Shown here: in pieces, positions 7,809-15,826 of the stretch
How the letters are laid out: the number at the start of each line of letters is the position of its first letter
Numbering within the stretch: the first letter of the stretch is position 1
NCBI GenBank assembly: GCA_902597195.1
Contig: CACJWV010000003.1
Location: forward strand, 1-46,825
Reading direction: 5' to 3'
Origin: an uncultured Bacteroidota bacterium
GTDB taxonomy: Bacteria; Bacteroidota; Bacteroidia; Flavobacteriales; BACL11
DNA: 46,825 nt
Notes under the pieces: model-generated
Databases searched by the model: none
Told to the model about the DNA's origin: nothing
The model's input: only the letters and a program-made list of their open reading frames with translations
Made by a program: the position numbers and the translations under genes

Positions 7809-9119
7809 CTAACTATCAATTCTAATGATTTTTGCTCCCAATTGATTTAATCTTATATCGATATCCTCATAACCTCTGTCTATTTGTTCTACGTTATGAA
7901 TAATACTGGTTCCTTTTGCAGACAATGCAGCAATGAGTAATGCTACACCTGCTCTTATGTCTGGAGATGTCATTACTGTACCTTTGAGTTTAGATTTTTG
8001 TTCAAGTCCGATTACTGTAGCTCTATGTGGATCACATAAAATGATTTTTGCACCCATTTCAATAAGTTTATCAACAAAAAAGAGTCTAGATTCAAACATT
8101 TTTTGGTGTATTAAAACCGAGCCTTTAGCCTGAGTTGCTACAACAAGGATGATGCTAATTAAATCAGGTGTAAATCCAGGCCATGGTGCGTCAGAGATTG
8201 TTAGAACAGACCCATCAATAAAATTTTCAACTTTATAGCTGTTTTGCTTTTTTACAATAATATCATCGCCACTGATTTCTAAATTAATTCCTAATTTTTT
8301 GAACACAGAAGGGATAATTCCAAGATTTTTTACACTCACATCTTTAATTCTCAGTTCAGATTTAGTTATGGCTGCAAGTCCAATAAATGAACCTATTTCA
8401 ATCATATCTGGCAAAATTTTATGTGTACAGCCATTCAATTTATGAACTCCAATAATAGTTAATAGATTAGAGCCTATTCCACTGATTTTTGCTCCCATAT
8501 TATTTAGCATCTTGCATAATTGCTGTAGGTATGGCTCACAAGCCGCATTATATATTTGGGTGGTTCCTTCACAAAGCACTGAGGCCATCAAAATATTAGC
8601 TGTTCCTGTAACTGAAGCCTCATCTAAGAGAATTTCATTACCTTTTATTTTTAAAGCCTTAACACTGTAGAATTTTTTCTCATCATCATATGAGAATTTC
8701 GCACCTAATTTTTCGAAACCAATGAAGTGCGTATCTAATCTTCTTCGTCCTATTTTATCGCCACCTGGGCGAGGAATATATGCTTTCTGAAATCTTGCTA
8801 ATAGTGGACCCATTATCATGATGGAACCTCTAATTTTTGTGCTGAGTGAATAAAACTCATCTGATTGCATGAAATTGAGATTTACCTTTTCAGATTTAAA
8901 CTCAAAATCATTTCTGCTAAGTTGATTAACCTCAACGCCAAATTTTTTGATCAAATCAATTAAGACACGAATGTCTCTAATATCAGGGACATTTTTGATA
9001 GTAACTTTTTCGCCAGTTAAAAGAACAGCACAAATTATTTGAAGTGCTTCGTTCTTGGCACCTTGTGGAGTTATAGTACCACTCAGACTTGTTCCTCCCT
9101 GGATTTTAAAAGAATTCAT
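7809..9119 (-). CDS. murA: UDP-N-acetylglucosamine 1-carboxyvinyltransferase (MurA), Asp-type active site
   Basis: Transfers enolpyruvate from PEP to UDP-GlcNAc, the first committed step of peptidoglycan synthesis, in the cytoplasm. The 436-residue protein spans both inverse alpha/beta repeats, with PQGAKNEALQII (Lys22) at the N-terminus and TSPDIRAGVALLIAAL near the C-terminus. The catalytic loop reads PRPGGDKIGRRRLDTH: residue 121 is Asp where most bacteria have Cys (Cys115 in E. coli). Cys-to-Asp versions are known to be active and insensitive to fosfomycin. It overlaps the DUF4290 gene by four bases (ATGA) and abuts the thioredoxin gene. Confidence 0.97.
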   Translation of the reverse strand: MNSFKIQGGTSLSGTITPQGAKNEALQIICAVLLTGEKVTIKNVPDIRDIRVLIDLIKKFGVEVNQLSRNDFEFKSEKVNLNFMQSDEFYSLSTKIRGSIMIMGPLLARFQKAYIPRPGGDKIGRRRLDTHFIGFEKLGAKFSYDDEKKFYSVKALKIKGNEILLDEASVTGTANILMASVLCEGTTQIYNAACEPYLQQLCKMLNNMGAKISGIGSNLLTIIGVHKLNGCTHKILPDMIEIGSFIGLAAITKSELRIKDVSVKNLGIIPSVFKKLGINLEISGDDIIVKKQNSYKVENFIDGSVLTISDAPWPGFTPDLISIILVVATQAKGSVLIHQKMFESRLFFVDKLIEMGAKIILCDPHRATVIGLEQKSKLKGTVMTSPDIRAGVALLIAALSAKGTSIIHNVEQIDRGYEDIDIRLNQLGAKIIRIDS

Positions 9120-9715
9120 TTTCTCTTTTTGAATTTCTTTTTGTAAATCGGTTTTTTGTTTTTGTTTACAGATTTTGATTCAATAAAATCAAAATCCTCA
9201 GGAACAGATAGTTGACCCTTTGACAGAATCTTTAAGTGGGACAAGATAGTTTTGTTGTCAACAGAGTCTTTATTAAAAGAAAGGTATGCCTTTTTCATGT
9301 GGTTGGCAGTCATACATACAATTGATTGTTTTTCTTTTTCATCAGTTGTTTCAATAGCTTTTTTTATCATTTTTTCAATAGATAACCCATAAAACGAAAA
9401 TTGAATATTTCTGATTGGATATGATAATTTTTTTGGTTTTTCAGCAAGCTTTTCCATTTCAGGTAAAGGATATTTAGAATCCACATCTAATTTGAAATCA
9501 GATATTATGTGAATCTGGTTCCAATATTTTTTTTCAGCTTCCTCAATATTCTTTGCAGACACATTGTTCGACTGAACCAAAAAACTTACAATTGCTTTTG
9601 CACACTTAGTTCTCTCTTCTTTTGAACTTAGTTTCATCGCATGTTGAACCATTTTTTGAATATGCCTACCGTATTCAGGCTTGATGAGTTTTTCTCTTGT
9701 TGTATTATATTGCAT
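9116..9715 (-). CDS. DUF4290 family protein
   Basis: A 199-residue protein recognised by its start MQYNTTREKLIKPEYGRHIQ followed by KMVQHA, the hallmark of DUF4290, which is almost always next to murA in Bacteroidota. It is mostly helical and charged and ends in a strongly basic tail (KPIYKKKFKKRK) that could bind RNA or DNA. No signal peptide or membrane segment is seen. Function is unknown; conserved linkage to murA suggests a link to wall synthesis or its coordination, which is inference. It shares four bases with murA. A complete promoter sits immediately before the start codon, inside the end of the upstream receptor gene. Confidence 0.85.
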   Translation of the reverse strand: MQYNTTREKLIKPEYGRHIQKMVQHAMKLSSKEERTKCAKAIVSFLVQSNNVSAKNIEEAEKKYWNQIHIISDFKLDVDSKYPLPEMEKLAEKPKKLSYPIRNIQFSFYGLSIEKMIKKAIETTDEKEKQSIVCMTANHMKKAYLSFNKDSVDNKTILSHLKILSKGQLSVPEDFDFIESKSVNKNKKPIYKKKFKKRK

Positions 9716-9720
9716 GAATG

Positions 9721-9753
9721 CAAATGTAGTTATTTTGAAATATTAAAGTCCAA
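9721..9753 (-). promoter_or_regulatory. Promoter of the DUF4290-murA-tlpA operon
   Basis: On the minus strand, TTG (9753-9751), 22 bases, then TACATTTG (9728-9721) followed by C. Both boxes match the Bacteroidota consensus. The -33 box lies inside the last codons of the TonB receptor gene, and the -7 box ends five bases before the ATG at 9715, which implies a leaderless or near-leaderless message. Confidence 0.7.
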
Positions 9754-11944
9754 TATTCAAACTCAACATGTAATTTCTACCAGCTTGAGGGAAGTAAGAA
9801 CTCATACTATAACTATTATCACTATTTAAATTTGTGTAGGGGTCGTCAGCTCTTGGGTCATAACCCTCAGAATAGTATCTGTATGTCCATGCGTTATTTG
9901 CATACAGTTCATCAAAAATATTGTTAACCACTAATGTAATTTTTGAATTAGAAAAATTAAAAAAATTGATATTGTAACTTAAAATCAAGTTGTTTACAAA
10001 ATAATCATCTAATTTTCTTTCATCTGATGAGGTGTTGTCAATGAATTGCTCTCCAACATATTTTGAATTTAATGCGATTTGTATTCCATTATTAAATGTT
10101 TTTTCAAATGTTGAAGAATATATGATGTTTGGAGAAAATGCTAAATCTACATTTTCATGAGTAATAATAGTTTGTTCATATGGTGGATCCCAATTGTCAA
10201 CATATTCATCATATCTAGTAATTTTGTTATCACTGATTGATAGTGAGCCATTAAAAAGAAATCCATTTCCAAAATTAGATATACCTGTAATTTCAACTCC
10301 AGTTCTGTATGATTCATCTACATTTGTTCTTATATATGCACCTACATCATTCAGTTTACCAGTATTAACGAGTTGATCTTCGTAATACATAAAATATCCG
10401 TTAATAGAAATCATCGAAGCAGAGTTTTTGATTTCATGACCAAGTTCAACATTGTAAAGTTTTTCACTTTTTGGGTACTTATTGTATTCACTGTCAACAT
10501 AGTCATTTCTGCTAGGCTCTTTTTCTGCTTTTCCAAAATATAAATAACTTCTTTTATCATTGTTGTCAAAGTTGATTCCAATCTTTGGATTCAAAAAATT
10601 AAGCTTTTGATTTAGGTTTGTTAATGATGTGTTATCCTCGTCAAAGCCCTCAAAATCATACGAAATATTTCTTGATTGAACGTCGACAAACATGCTTATA
10701 CTTTGATTAAACTCATAATTGATTTTTGCATATAAATTATTATCCGTTTTTGTTGATTTATTGTTGTAGTATCTGTGTGGATATGAACCATCAGACGTAA
10801 ACTGAGACCAGATTACATTTCCAAAATGTTTTCCTCTGTAAATATTATAACTGCCACCTAAAATGAATTTAGCTTTATCTAATGAGTTCTCAAAGGAATA
10901 TATAGCACCTGTAAAATCATTATCTAGCCATTTTCTTCTGACCAAATTAGTGGTTGAAACAGTATCATTTCCAAAATATAAATCTGATAAGCCGTAATCT
11001 GATAAACTTTCATTTAATTTTTCCTGTTCGTAGTAGCCCTCACCTAGAGTATGGTGAGCAGAAAAATTGAAAAATCTGTTGTTATTTAGCTGCTTTTTGT
11101 AGTGTAGTTGATAATGGTCTTGTGTATAATTATCAATTTCATTTTTGTAAGTGTAATAATTATATGTTCTTAAAGAATCATTTTCCAAATAATTTTTTGG
11201 AACACCGTACCATGCTTGATAAGTAACTTCATTTCCTTTGAAGTTTATAATGTTAATGATTTCATCATCTCCAACATAGTTTGCAGAGAGATAATAGGAT
11301 TCTAAGTCTGCGGAAGCTCTATCAATATATCCGTCAGAATTAACTTTTGATATTCTACCATCAAAAGAAAATCCATTCATATTTCCAGTTCCAAAGCTTG
11401 CACTTCTTTTAAAAGTATTAAAGGACCCAATTGTATTTCTTGAGTTAAAATATGGTAATGGGTTAATTGTGTTTGTTTTTAAATTAATTGTTCCACCAAA
11501 GGCTGAAGCTCCATTTGTTGAAGTTCCTACTCCTCTTTGAATTTGTATTTCTTCAACTGAGCTAACTAGATCAGGCATATTTACCCACCAAACACCCTGA
11601 CTTTCAGAGTCATTTATTGGGATACCATTTATAGTAACATTTATTCTTGTTTGATCACTTCCTCTTAATCTGAAATTTGTATAACCAATACCTGTACCAG
11701 CATCTGATGAGCTAACAATTGAGGGAGTGTTTTTTATTACATACGGAATGTCTTTACCAAAATTAATTTTATCAATTTCAATTTTTTTTATGTTAGTAAA
11801 AGAAATAGGGGTTTTTTTGTCTGCTAGTGATGCATTTATTTCAAGCTCTTTCAGCAAACGATTTAATTTAATTGTATCATTTTGGATTTGGGCATAATTT
11901 ATGTTACTAACTAAAAACAATACCGCAATTATAAATATTCTCAT
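9743..11944 (-). CDS. TonB-dependent outer-membrane receptor, TPP-riboswitch controlled (probable thiamine uptake)
   Basis: A 733-residue receptor with signal peptide (ends NINYAQ), a plug domain (about residues 55-155, with RLRGSDQTRINVTINGIPIN and GVGTSTNGASAFGGTINL) and a long beta-barrel. There is no CarboxypepD-like N-terminal domain, so it is of the classic FecA/BtuB form rather than SusC. The leader contains a TPP aptamer, so expression should fall when thiamine pyrophosphate is plentiful. Together with the PnuC-type inner-membrane transporter upstream, this supports uptake of thiamine or a thiamine precursor. The barrel ends with Leu (SLNIGL) rather than Phe. Substrate assignment rests on the riboswitch, not on the receptor's own residues. 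Confidence 0.9.
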   Translation of the reverse strand: MRIFIIAVLFLVSNINYAQIQNDTIKLNRLLKELEINASLADKKTPISFTNIKKIEIDKINFGKDIPYVIKNTPSIVSSSDAGTGIGYTNFRLRGSDQTRINVTINGIPINDSESQGVWWVNMPDLVSSVEEIQIQRGVGTSTNGASAFGGTINLKTNTINPLPYFNSRNTIGSFNTFKRSASFGTGNMNGFSFDGRISKVNSDGYIDRASADLESYYLSANYVGDDEIINIINFKGNEVTYQAWYGVPKNYLENDSLRTYNYYTYKNEIDNYTQDHYQLHYKKQLNNNRFFNFSAHHTLGEGYYEQEKLNESLSDYGLSDLYFGNDTVSTTNLVRRKWLDNDFTGAIYSFENSLDKAKFILGGSYNIYRGKHFGNVIWSQFTSDGSYPHRYYNNKSTKTDNNLYAKINYEFNQSISMFVDVQSRNISYDFEGFDEDNTSLTNLNQKLNFLNPKIGINFDNNDKRSYLYFGKAEKEPSRNDYVDSEYNKYPKSEKLYNVELGHEIKNSASMISINGYFMYYEDQLVNTGKLNDVGAYIRTNVDESYRTGVEITGISNFGNGFLFNGSLSISDNKITRYDEYVDNWDPPYEQTIITHENVDLAFSPNIIYSSTFEKTFNNGIQIALNSKYVGEQFIDNTSSDERKLDDYFVNNLILSYNINFFNFSNSKITLVVNNIFDELYANNAWTYRYYSEGYDPRADDPYTNLNSDNSYSMSSYFPQAGRNYMLSLNIGL

Positions 11945-11985
11945 GTTTATATCTAATTTAAAAAATAAAATAGTGGGATTGATTT

Positions 11986-12059
11986 TGTCATTTTCCTTAC
12001 ATGAATTACCATGTCAGGTTCAATGGGTATAATCTCAGCACAATGGCACCCCAATAACA
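11986..12059 (-). promoter_or_regulatory. TPP riboswitch aptamer (THI element)
   Basis: Minus-strand sequence has all the fixed parts of the thiamine pyrophosphate aptamer in order: GGGGTGC, CTGAGA, TACCC, GAACCTGA, TGGTAATTCATGTAAGGAAA. P1 can form from TGTTATT (12059-12053) with AATGACA (11992-11986), seven pairs with one G-U. The P3 arm is very short. A 41-base stretch separates it from the receptor ATG. I see no clear terminator hairpin there, so control of translation initiation is more likely than attenuation. The segment ATCCCA in that stretch could pair with TGGGGT of the aptamer as an alternative fold. Confidence 0.93.
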
Positions 12060-12062
12060 CTT

Positions 12063-12070
12063 CAAAATTA
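12063..12070 (-). promoter_or_regulatory. Candidate -7 element for the riboswitch transcript
   Basis: TAATTTTG on the minus strand (12070-12063) matches TAnnTTTG and would place the transcript start at the 5' edge of the aptamer's P1 helix. It overlaps the end of the ATPase gene region. No -33 TTG at proper spacing is visible, so the call is tentative. Confidence 0.4.
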
Positions 12071-12071
12071 A

Positions 12072-12593
12072 TTAATTTTTGGATAAAAATCTCTCTTCAA
12101 CTACTTTAATTGCATTATTGGTTCTATTTTTAGCAATGCCACTAATTATACTATAATTAAAACCTTTTTTTTCAAGAAGACTTTTATGTAGTGAAAAAAT
12201 TTCTGATCTGTTGTTCTTACTTTCTCTCAATGGGTCGTACTCCCATTTGATATCATCTTTAAGCAATAAATAATATCTTTTTTTTCTATCATAACTTGAT
12301 ATTATTTTTTCAATTTCAGGATCGCATAAACCATACTTGAACTCACTCCATATTTTTATTGTTAGAAGGTCGGTATCCATAATAATTTTTTCAGAACAGT
12401 TATCTTTCTCAATTTGATTTTGTTTAATTGCAATTTTTTTTAAGTCTTCATAGCTGTAAGAGTTACTTGTTTTTGATAGATATATTCTTGAGTATTCTGT
12501 AATTAAATCAAAATTATAAAGCTTTGAAAGATAAATAGACAATGTCGTCTTTCCAGTGCTCTCAGGACCAATTAAAATTAGCTTTCTAGGCAT
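12072..12593 (-). CDS. NadR-like P-loop ATPase/kinase
   Basis: A small P-loop protein of the AAA_28/NadR ribosylnicotinamide kinase-like family. The Walker A motif is GPESTGKT close to the N-terminus, and IIMDTDLLTIKIW contains the Walker B-like acidic residues. The frame is open to 12635, but the start MPRKLILIGPESTGKTTL at 12593 is preferred: the longer version would overlap pnuC by 50 bases and adds a non-conserved leader. From the ATG at 12593 the overlap is eight bases. Sitting between a PnuC-type transporter and a TPP-controlled receptor, it may phosphorylate the imported vitamin to trap it in the cell (thiamine, or nicotinamide riboside as in NadR). Which substrate it uses is not decided by the sequence. 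Confidence 0.8.
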   Translation of the reverse strand: MPRKLILIGPESTGKTTLSIYLSKLYNFDLITEYSRIYLSKTSNSYSYEDLKKIAIKQNQIEKDNCSEKIIMDTDLLTIKIWSEFKYGLCDPEIEKIISSYDRKKRYYLLLKDDIKWEYDPLRESKNNRSEIFSLHKSLLEKKGFNYSIISGIAKNRTNNAIKVVEERFLSKN

Positions 12594-13173
12594 TAAATGA
12601 TTTACTCTTCCAGTTGAAGTAAGCGAAGGTTGCAATGACAGTGTAAATAATAAAAAGAAAAGCTGTCAAATGAAGATCTCTTTCATGGTATAAAAATACA
12701 GATGTTAAATCAATTATAATCCAATATAGCCAATTTTCTAAAACCTTTTTAACTGTCATGTAAGTTGCTAGTAAGCTAAAAGATGTTGTAAATGCATCAA
12801 TAAATGGAAGCTCAGATTTTGTGAAAGAATTGAGTAATATTCCTATTGAAAAACTCAATACTGTAAAAATTAAAATATATGTGAAGTGTTTTTTTATAGG
12901 CCATTCAGAAATTTTTAATTTGAGAACTTTAGTATTTTCTAGTGGTTCATTGACAATAGATTTTTTTTTCCAATTATACAGCCCATAAAATGATAAAAAC
13001 AGATAAACGATTTGCAATAAGGTTTCAGCGTATAACAACGCGTCAAGACATATGTAAATATAGACAGATACACTAAGAATTCCAAAGTACCAACAATTAT
13101 GATTTTCTCTGCTTGCAAGTATAACGTAAATGATACTTAGAGTGACTGCAATAAATTCAATTTGATCTATCAC
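12586..13173 (-). CDS. pnuC: PnuC-family vitamin transporter
   Basis: A 195-residue inner-membrane protein with about seven hydrophobic segments. The PnuC family takes up nicotinamide riboside, and the PnuT branch takes up thiamine, by facilitated diffusion. The N-terminal pattern SRENHNCWYFGILSVSVYIY and the middle LFLSFYGLYNWKKK match the family (the W-x-x-G and Y-G-x-x-W-W/K motifs). The TPP-controlled receptor downstream favours the thiamine branch. The start is GTG, overlapping the GGGP synthase stop as TAGTG; no ATG exists nearby. It overlaps the NadR-like gene by eight bases. The riboswitch lies after it, so it is not under that aptamer unless a second control exists. Confidence 0.85.
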   Translation of the reverse strand: MIDQIEFIAVTLSIIYVILASRENHNCWYFGILSVSVYIYICLDALLYAETLLQIVYLFLSFYGLYNWKKKSIVNEPLENTKVLKLKISEWPIKKHFTYILIFTVLSFSIGILLNSFTKSELPFIDAFTTSFSLLATYMTVKKVLENWLYWIIIDLTSVFLYHERDLHLTAFLFIIYTVIATFAYFNWKSKSFNA

Positions 13174-13904
13174 TATTTTTTGATTTTTCCGATTTGATTT
13201 AAAATATTTTGATTTTTCTCAACTGCGTTTCCAATAACTACTATATCAGCTCCGTTTTTAAATGCTAATTCTATTTTTTCAATAGTGTTTAACCCGCCAC
13301 CAACAATTAAGGGGCAATCAATATTTTTTGAAACATTAAGAATCATATTTTCATTTACGCAGTTATTCGATCCACTTCCCGCTTCTAAATAAATTAATTG
13401 AAACCCCAGTAATTCACCTGCTATTGCAGTTGCAGCTCCAATATCATGCTTTTCAGAAGGAATTGGAGTGGTGTTACTAATGTAAGAAACAGCAGTATTT
13501 TTTTCATTTCCGACAAGTATGTAGCCAGTAGGTATTATTTCTAAAGAAGATTTTTTTAGTTTAAAAGCTTCTTCTACATGCTTTCCAATCAAAAAATTCG
13601 GATTTCGTCCTGAAATTAGCGAAAGAAGAAGAAATCCGTCAGCATCATTGCTTATTTTAGTATTGGTGCCGGGAAATAAAATAATAGGTATTTTACTGTT
13701 TTTTTTAATTAGGCGAAGATAATGTTCAGACGTTGTTGAGTTAATTAAGCTTCCTCCAAAAAAAATCAAGTCTATTTTATTTGAGTTACATAATTTTATC
13801 GTTGAGGTAAGTTTATCTTCTGTGGTTTTATCAGGATCAATTAGTATAGATATAATTTTTTTATTGTTTTTTTTAGAATTTCTTATCTGCTCAATTATTT
13901 TCAT
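13173..13904 (-). CDS. Geranylgeranylglyceryl-phosphate synthase family protein (PcrB/GGGPS)
   Basis: A TIM-barrel prenyltransferase that joins a polyprenyl diphosphate to sn-glycerol-1-phosphate, making an ether lipid precursor. At 243 residues it is of normal size. Visible motifs are ISILIDPDKT at strand 1, the E in YLEAGSGS (after GFQLI), and the phosphate-binding loops PLIVGGGLNT and GADIVVIGNAVEKN. Bacteroidota carry a bacterial branch of this family whose physiological product is not settled to my knowledge. The PPTase gene ends three bases before the start, and pnuC overlaps by one base, so it is in an operon with both. Confidence 0.92.
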   Translation of the reverse strand: MKIIEQIRNSKKNNKKIISILIDPDKTTEDKLTSTIKLCNSNKIDLIFFGGSLINSTTSEHYLRLIKKNSKIPIILFPGTNTKISNDADGFLLLSLISGRNPNFLIGKHVEEAFKLKKSSLEIIPTGYILVGNEKNTAVSYISNTTPIPSEKHDIGAATAIAGELLGFQLIYLEAGSGSNNCVNENMILNVSKNIDCPLIVGGGLNTIEKIELAFKNGADIVVIGNAVEKNQNILNQIGKIKK

Positions 13905-13907
13905 ATA

Positions 13908-14480
13908 TTACAAATATACTATAATGTGTTTTTTAAAAGTAAACATATTCAAAGAGTATCTATGATTGTTATACATTGCAAACACTTTATTATTTTTTTG
14001 AATATTATTAATATCTACAGTTATATCATTTTTAAAGCTAATTTTTTTTGTTTTGTGTAATTTGAAAATACACTCCTTTGTAGACCATACTATTGTTGAT
14101 TCTTTTTTGTTAAGATTCTGTTTGTTTGAAAATTTGCTTTGTAGAATTTTTGATTTTTCACTTATTTCTTCAGTATCGATTGCACAGTTTTTGTCAGATA
14201 ATATTATAGCCACTAGATTTTTGCTGTGCGAAATTGAAATAAATTTCCCATCAATGTTAGGAGAGCCGGATGAATCATAAAAAATCTTTGATTTGCCTGA
14301 AATTTCATAAAGTAGAGCCCTTGTGCACACCCATTCTTTCTTTCTTTTTATGCTTGTGAGATTTTTTGGGATTTGTTCATTTAATTTTTCTGCAATTTCG
14401 GCTATCTTGATCATAGATTCATTGATTTCCCATAATCCAATTTTTGAATTATCATTAACTATTGTTTTTAGAAAAGGCAT
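13908..14480 (-). CDS. 4'-phosphopantetheinyl transferase superfamily protein
   Basis: Transfers the phosphopantetheine arm of CoA to acyl or peptidyl carrier proteins. Core motifs of the Sfp/AcpT superfamily are present: GSPNIDGKFISISHS, then AIDTEEISEK (Mg-binding acidic residues) and WSTKECIFK (W-x-x-KE-x-x-K). The frame can be opened to 14624, but those first 48 residues are a hydrophobic non-conserved stretch that overlaps the ahcY start and promoter on the other strand. The ATG at 14480 (MPFLKTIVNDNSKIGLWEIN) gives a 190-residue protein of normal Bacteroidota form. It leads the GGGPS-pnuC-ATPase gene run. No polyketide or peptide synthase lies nearby, so fatty-acid ACP is the likely target. 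Confidence 0.88.
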   Translation of the reverse strand: MPFLKTIVNDNSKIGLWEINESMIKIAEIAEKLNEQIPKNLTSIKRKKEWVCTRALLYEISGKSKIFYDSSGSPNIDGKFISISHSKNLVAIILSDKNCAIDTEEISEKSKILQSKFSNKQNLNKKESTIVWSTKECIFKLHKTKKISFKNDITVDINNIQKNNKVFAMYNNHRYSLNMFTFKKHIIVYL

Positions 14481-14482
14481 TG

Positions 14483-14512
14483 TTGCTAATATAATAATTA
14501 TGAGTATTTTTG
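14483..14512 (+). promoter_or_regulatory. Promoter of ahcY (-33 TTG, -7 TATTTTTG)
   Basis: TTG (14483-14485), 19-base spacer, TATTTTTG (14505-14512) followed by C: a full Bacteroidota promoter, 18 bases before the ATG at 14531. A TTG-initiated extension of the ahcY frame would begin inside this -7 box. Confidence 0.85.
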
Positions 14513-14530
14513 CATCCAATTTTAAAACAC

Positions 14531-15826
14531 ATGAACAATTATAAAGTAAAAGACATATCATTAGCATCCTGGGGAAGAAAAGAAATAAGATTAGCTGAAG
14601 CTGAAATGCCAGGATTGATGTCACTAAGAGAAGAATACTCTAACCAAAAACCATTAAGCGGAGCAAGAATCGCAGGCTGTTTGCATATGACCATACAAAC
14701 CGCTGTTTTAATAGAAACACTTGTTGAGCTTGGTGCTGAAGTTACCTGGTCCTCTTGCAATATTTTTTCAACCCAAGATCAAGCCGCTGCAGCAATAGCA
14801 AAAGAAGGTATTCCTGTTTTTGCTTGGAAAGGAATGAATGAAGAAGAATTTGATTGGTGTATTGAACAAACTTTGACTGCATTCAAAGACAACAAACCGT
14901 TAAATATGATTCTTGATGATGGCGGAGATTTAACTAATATGGTTTTAGACAAATACCCCAATTTAGTTAAAGGCATTAAAGGATTATCAGAAGAAACAAC
15001 AACAGGTGTTCATAGACTTTATGAGCGCGTTGAAAAAGGAACTTTAACACTTCCAGCAATAAATGTTAACGATTCAGTAACAAAATCAAAATTTGATAAC
15101 AAATATGGGTGTAAAGAATCATTGGTTGATGCAATTAGAAGAGCTACAGATACAATGATGGCAGGAAAGGTTGCTGTTGTTGCCGGATACGGAGATGTTG
15201 GAAAAGGGTCAGCTGCATCACTAAGAGGTGCTGGTGCCAGAGTAATTGTCACTGAAATTGATCCTATTTGTGCACTTCAAGCCGCTATGGACGGTTTCAA
15301 AGTTATGAAAATGGTTGATGCAATCCCTGAGTCAGATATAGTTGTAACAACAACTGGTAATAAAGATATTATTCAATCCCACCACTTTGAAATCATGAAA
15401 GACAAAACAATTGTTTGCAATATTGGTCATTTTGATAACGAAATTGATGTTAGTTGGTTAAATGAAAAGTGGGGTGATACAAAGCAAGAAATCAAACCAC
15501 AAGTTGATTTGTATAATGTTAACGGAAATGATATAATTTTGCTAGCTGAAGGTAGATTGGTTAATCTTGGTTGTGCGACTGGTCACCCCTCATTTGTAAT
15601 GTCAAATTCATTTACAAATCAAGTTCTTGCTCAGATTGAGCTTTGGAAAAATCATAAAAATTATGATAACAAGGTTTATATGTTGCCAAAGCAGTTAGAT
15701 GAAAAAGTTGCAAGACTTCATCTAAAGAAAATTGGAGCAGAATTGGACGTTTTAAGAGAAGATCAAGCAGATTATATCGGCGTAGATATCAATGGCCCAT
15801 ATAAGCCTGAGTATTATCGTTATTAG
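14531..15826 (+). CDS. ahcY: Adenosylhomocysteinase (S-adenosylhomocysteine hydrolase)
   Basis: Splits S-adenosylhomocysteine to homocysteine and adenosine with tightly bound NAD, keeping the methyl cycle moving. The 431 residues have all family motifs: [50 protein letters not shown] (active-site Lys/Asp), the NAD loop [25 protein letters not shown], and the C-terminus KPEYYRY, whose Lys/Tyr reach the partner subunit's NAD. It lacks the 40-residue insert seen in many bacterial versions. The start is set at the ATG at 14531 because the seven extra residues upstream lie in the promoter. The stop is interlocked with that of a convergent lipoprotein gene (TTAG). Confidence 0.98.
   Translation: MNNYKVKDISLASWGRKEIRLAEAEMPGLMSLREEYSNQKPLSGARIAGCLHMTIQTAVLIETLVELGAEVTWSSCNIFSTQDQAAAAIAKEGIPVFAWKGMNEEEFDWCIEQTLTAFKDNKPLNMILDDGGDLTNMVLDKYPNLVKGIKGLSEETTTGVHRLYERVEKGTLTLPAINVNDSVTKSKFDNKYGCKESLVDAIRRATDTMMAGKVAVVAGYGDVGKGSAASLRGAGARVIVTEIDPICALQAAMDGFKVMKMVDAIPESDIVVTTTGNKDIIQSHHFEIMKDKTIVCNIGHFDNEIDVSWLNEKWGDTKQEIKPQVDLYNVNGNDIILLAEGRLVNLGCATGHPSFVMSNSFTNQVLAQIELWKNHKNYDNKVYMLPKQLDEKVARLHLKKIGAELDVLREDQADYIGVDINGPYKPEYYRY

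Noticed and set aside
11945..11985. Terminator hairpin in the riboswitch expression platform
   Set aside because: There is no stem followed by a U-run. Only a weak alternative pairing with the aptamer is possible.
12594..12635. Extension of the NadR-like ATPase into pnuC
   Set aside because: It would overlap pnuC by 50 bases and puts the P-loop further from the N-terminus than in the family.
14510..14530. TTG start for ahcY at 14510
   Set aside because: It begins inside the -7 box; the ATG at 14531 gives the standard N-terminus.
14481..14624. N-terminal extension of the phosphopantetheinyl transferase
   Set aside because: It adds 48 hydrophobic residues not found in the family and lies over the ahcY promoter and start on the other strand.
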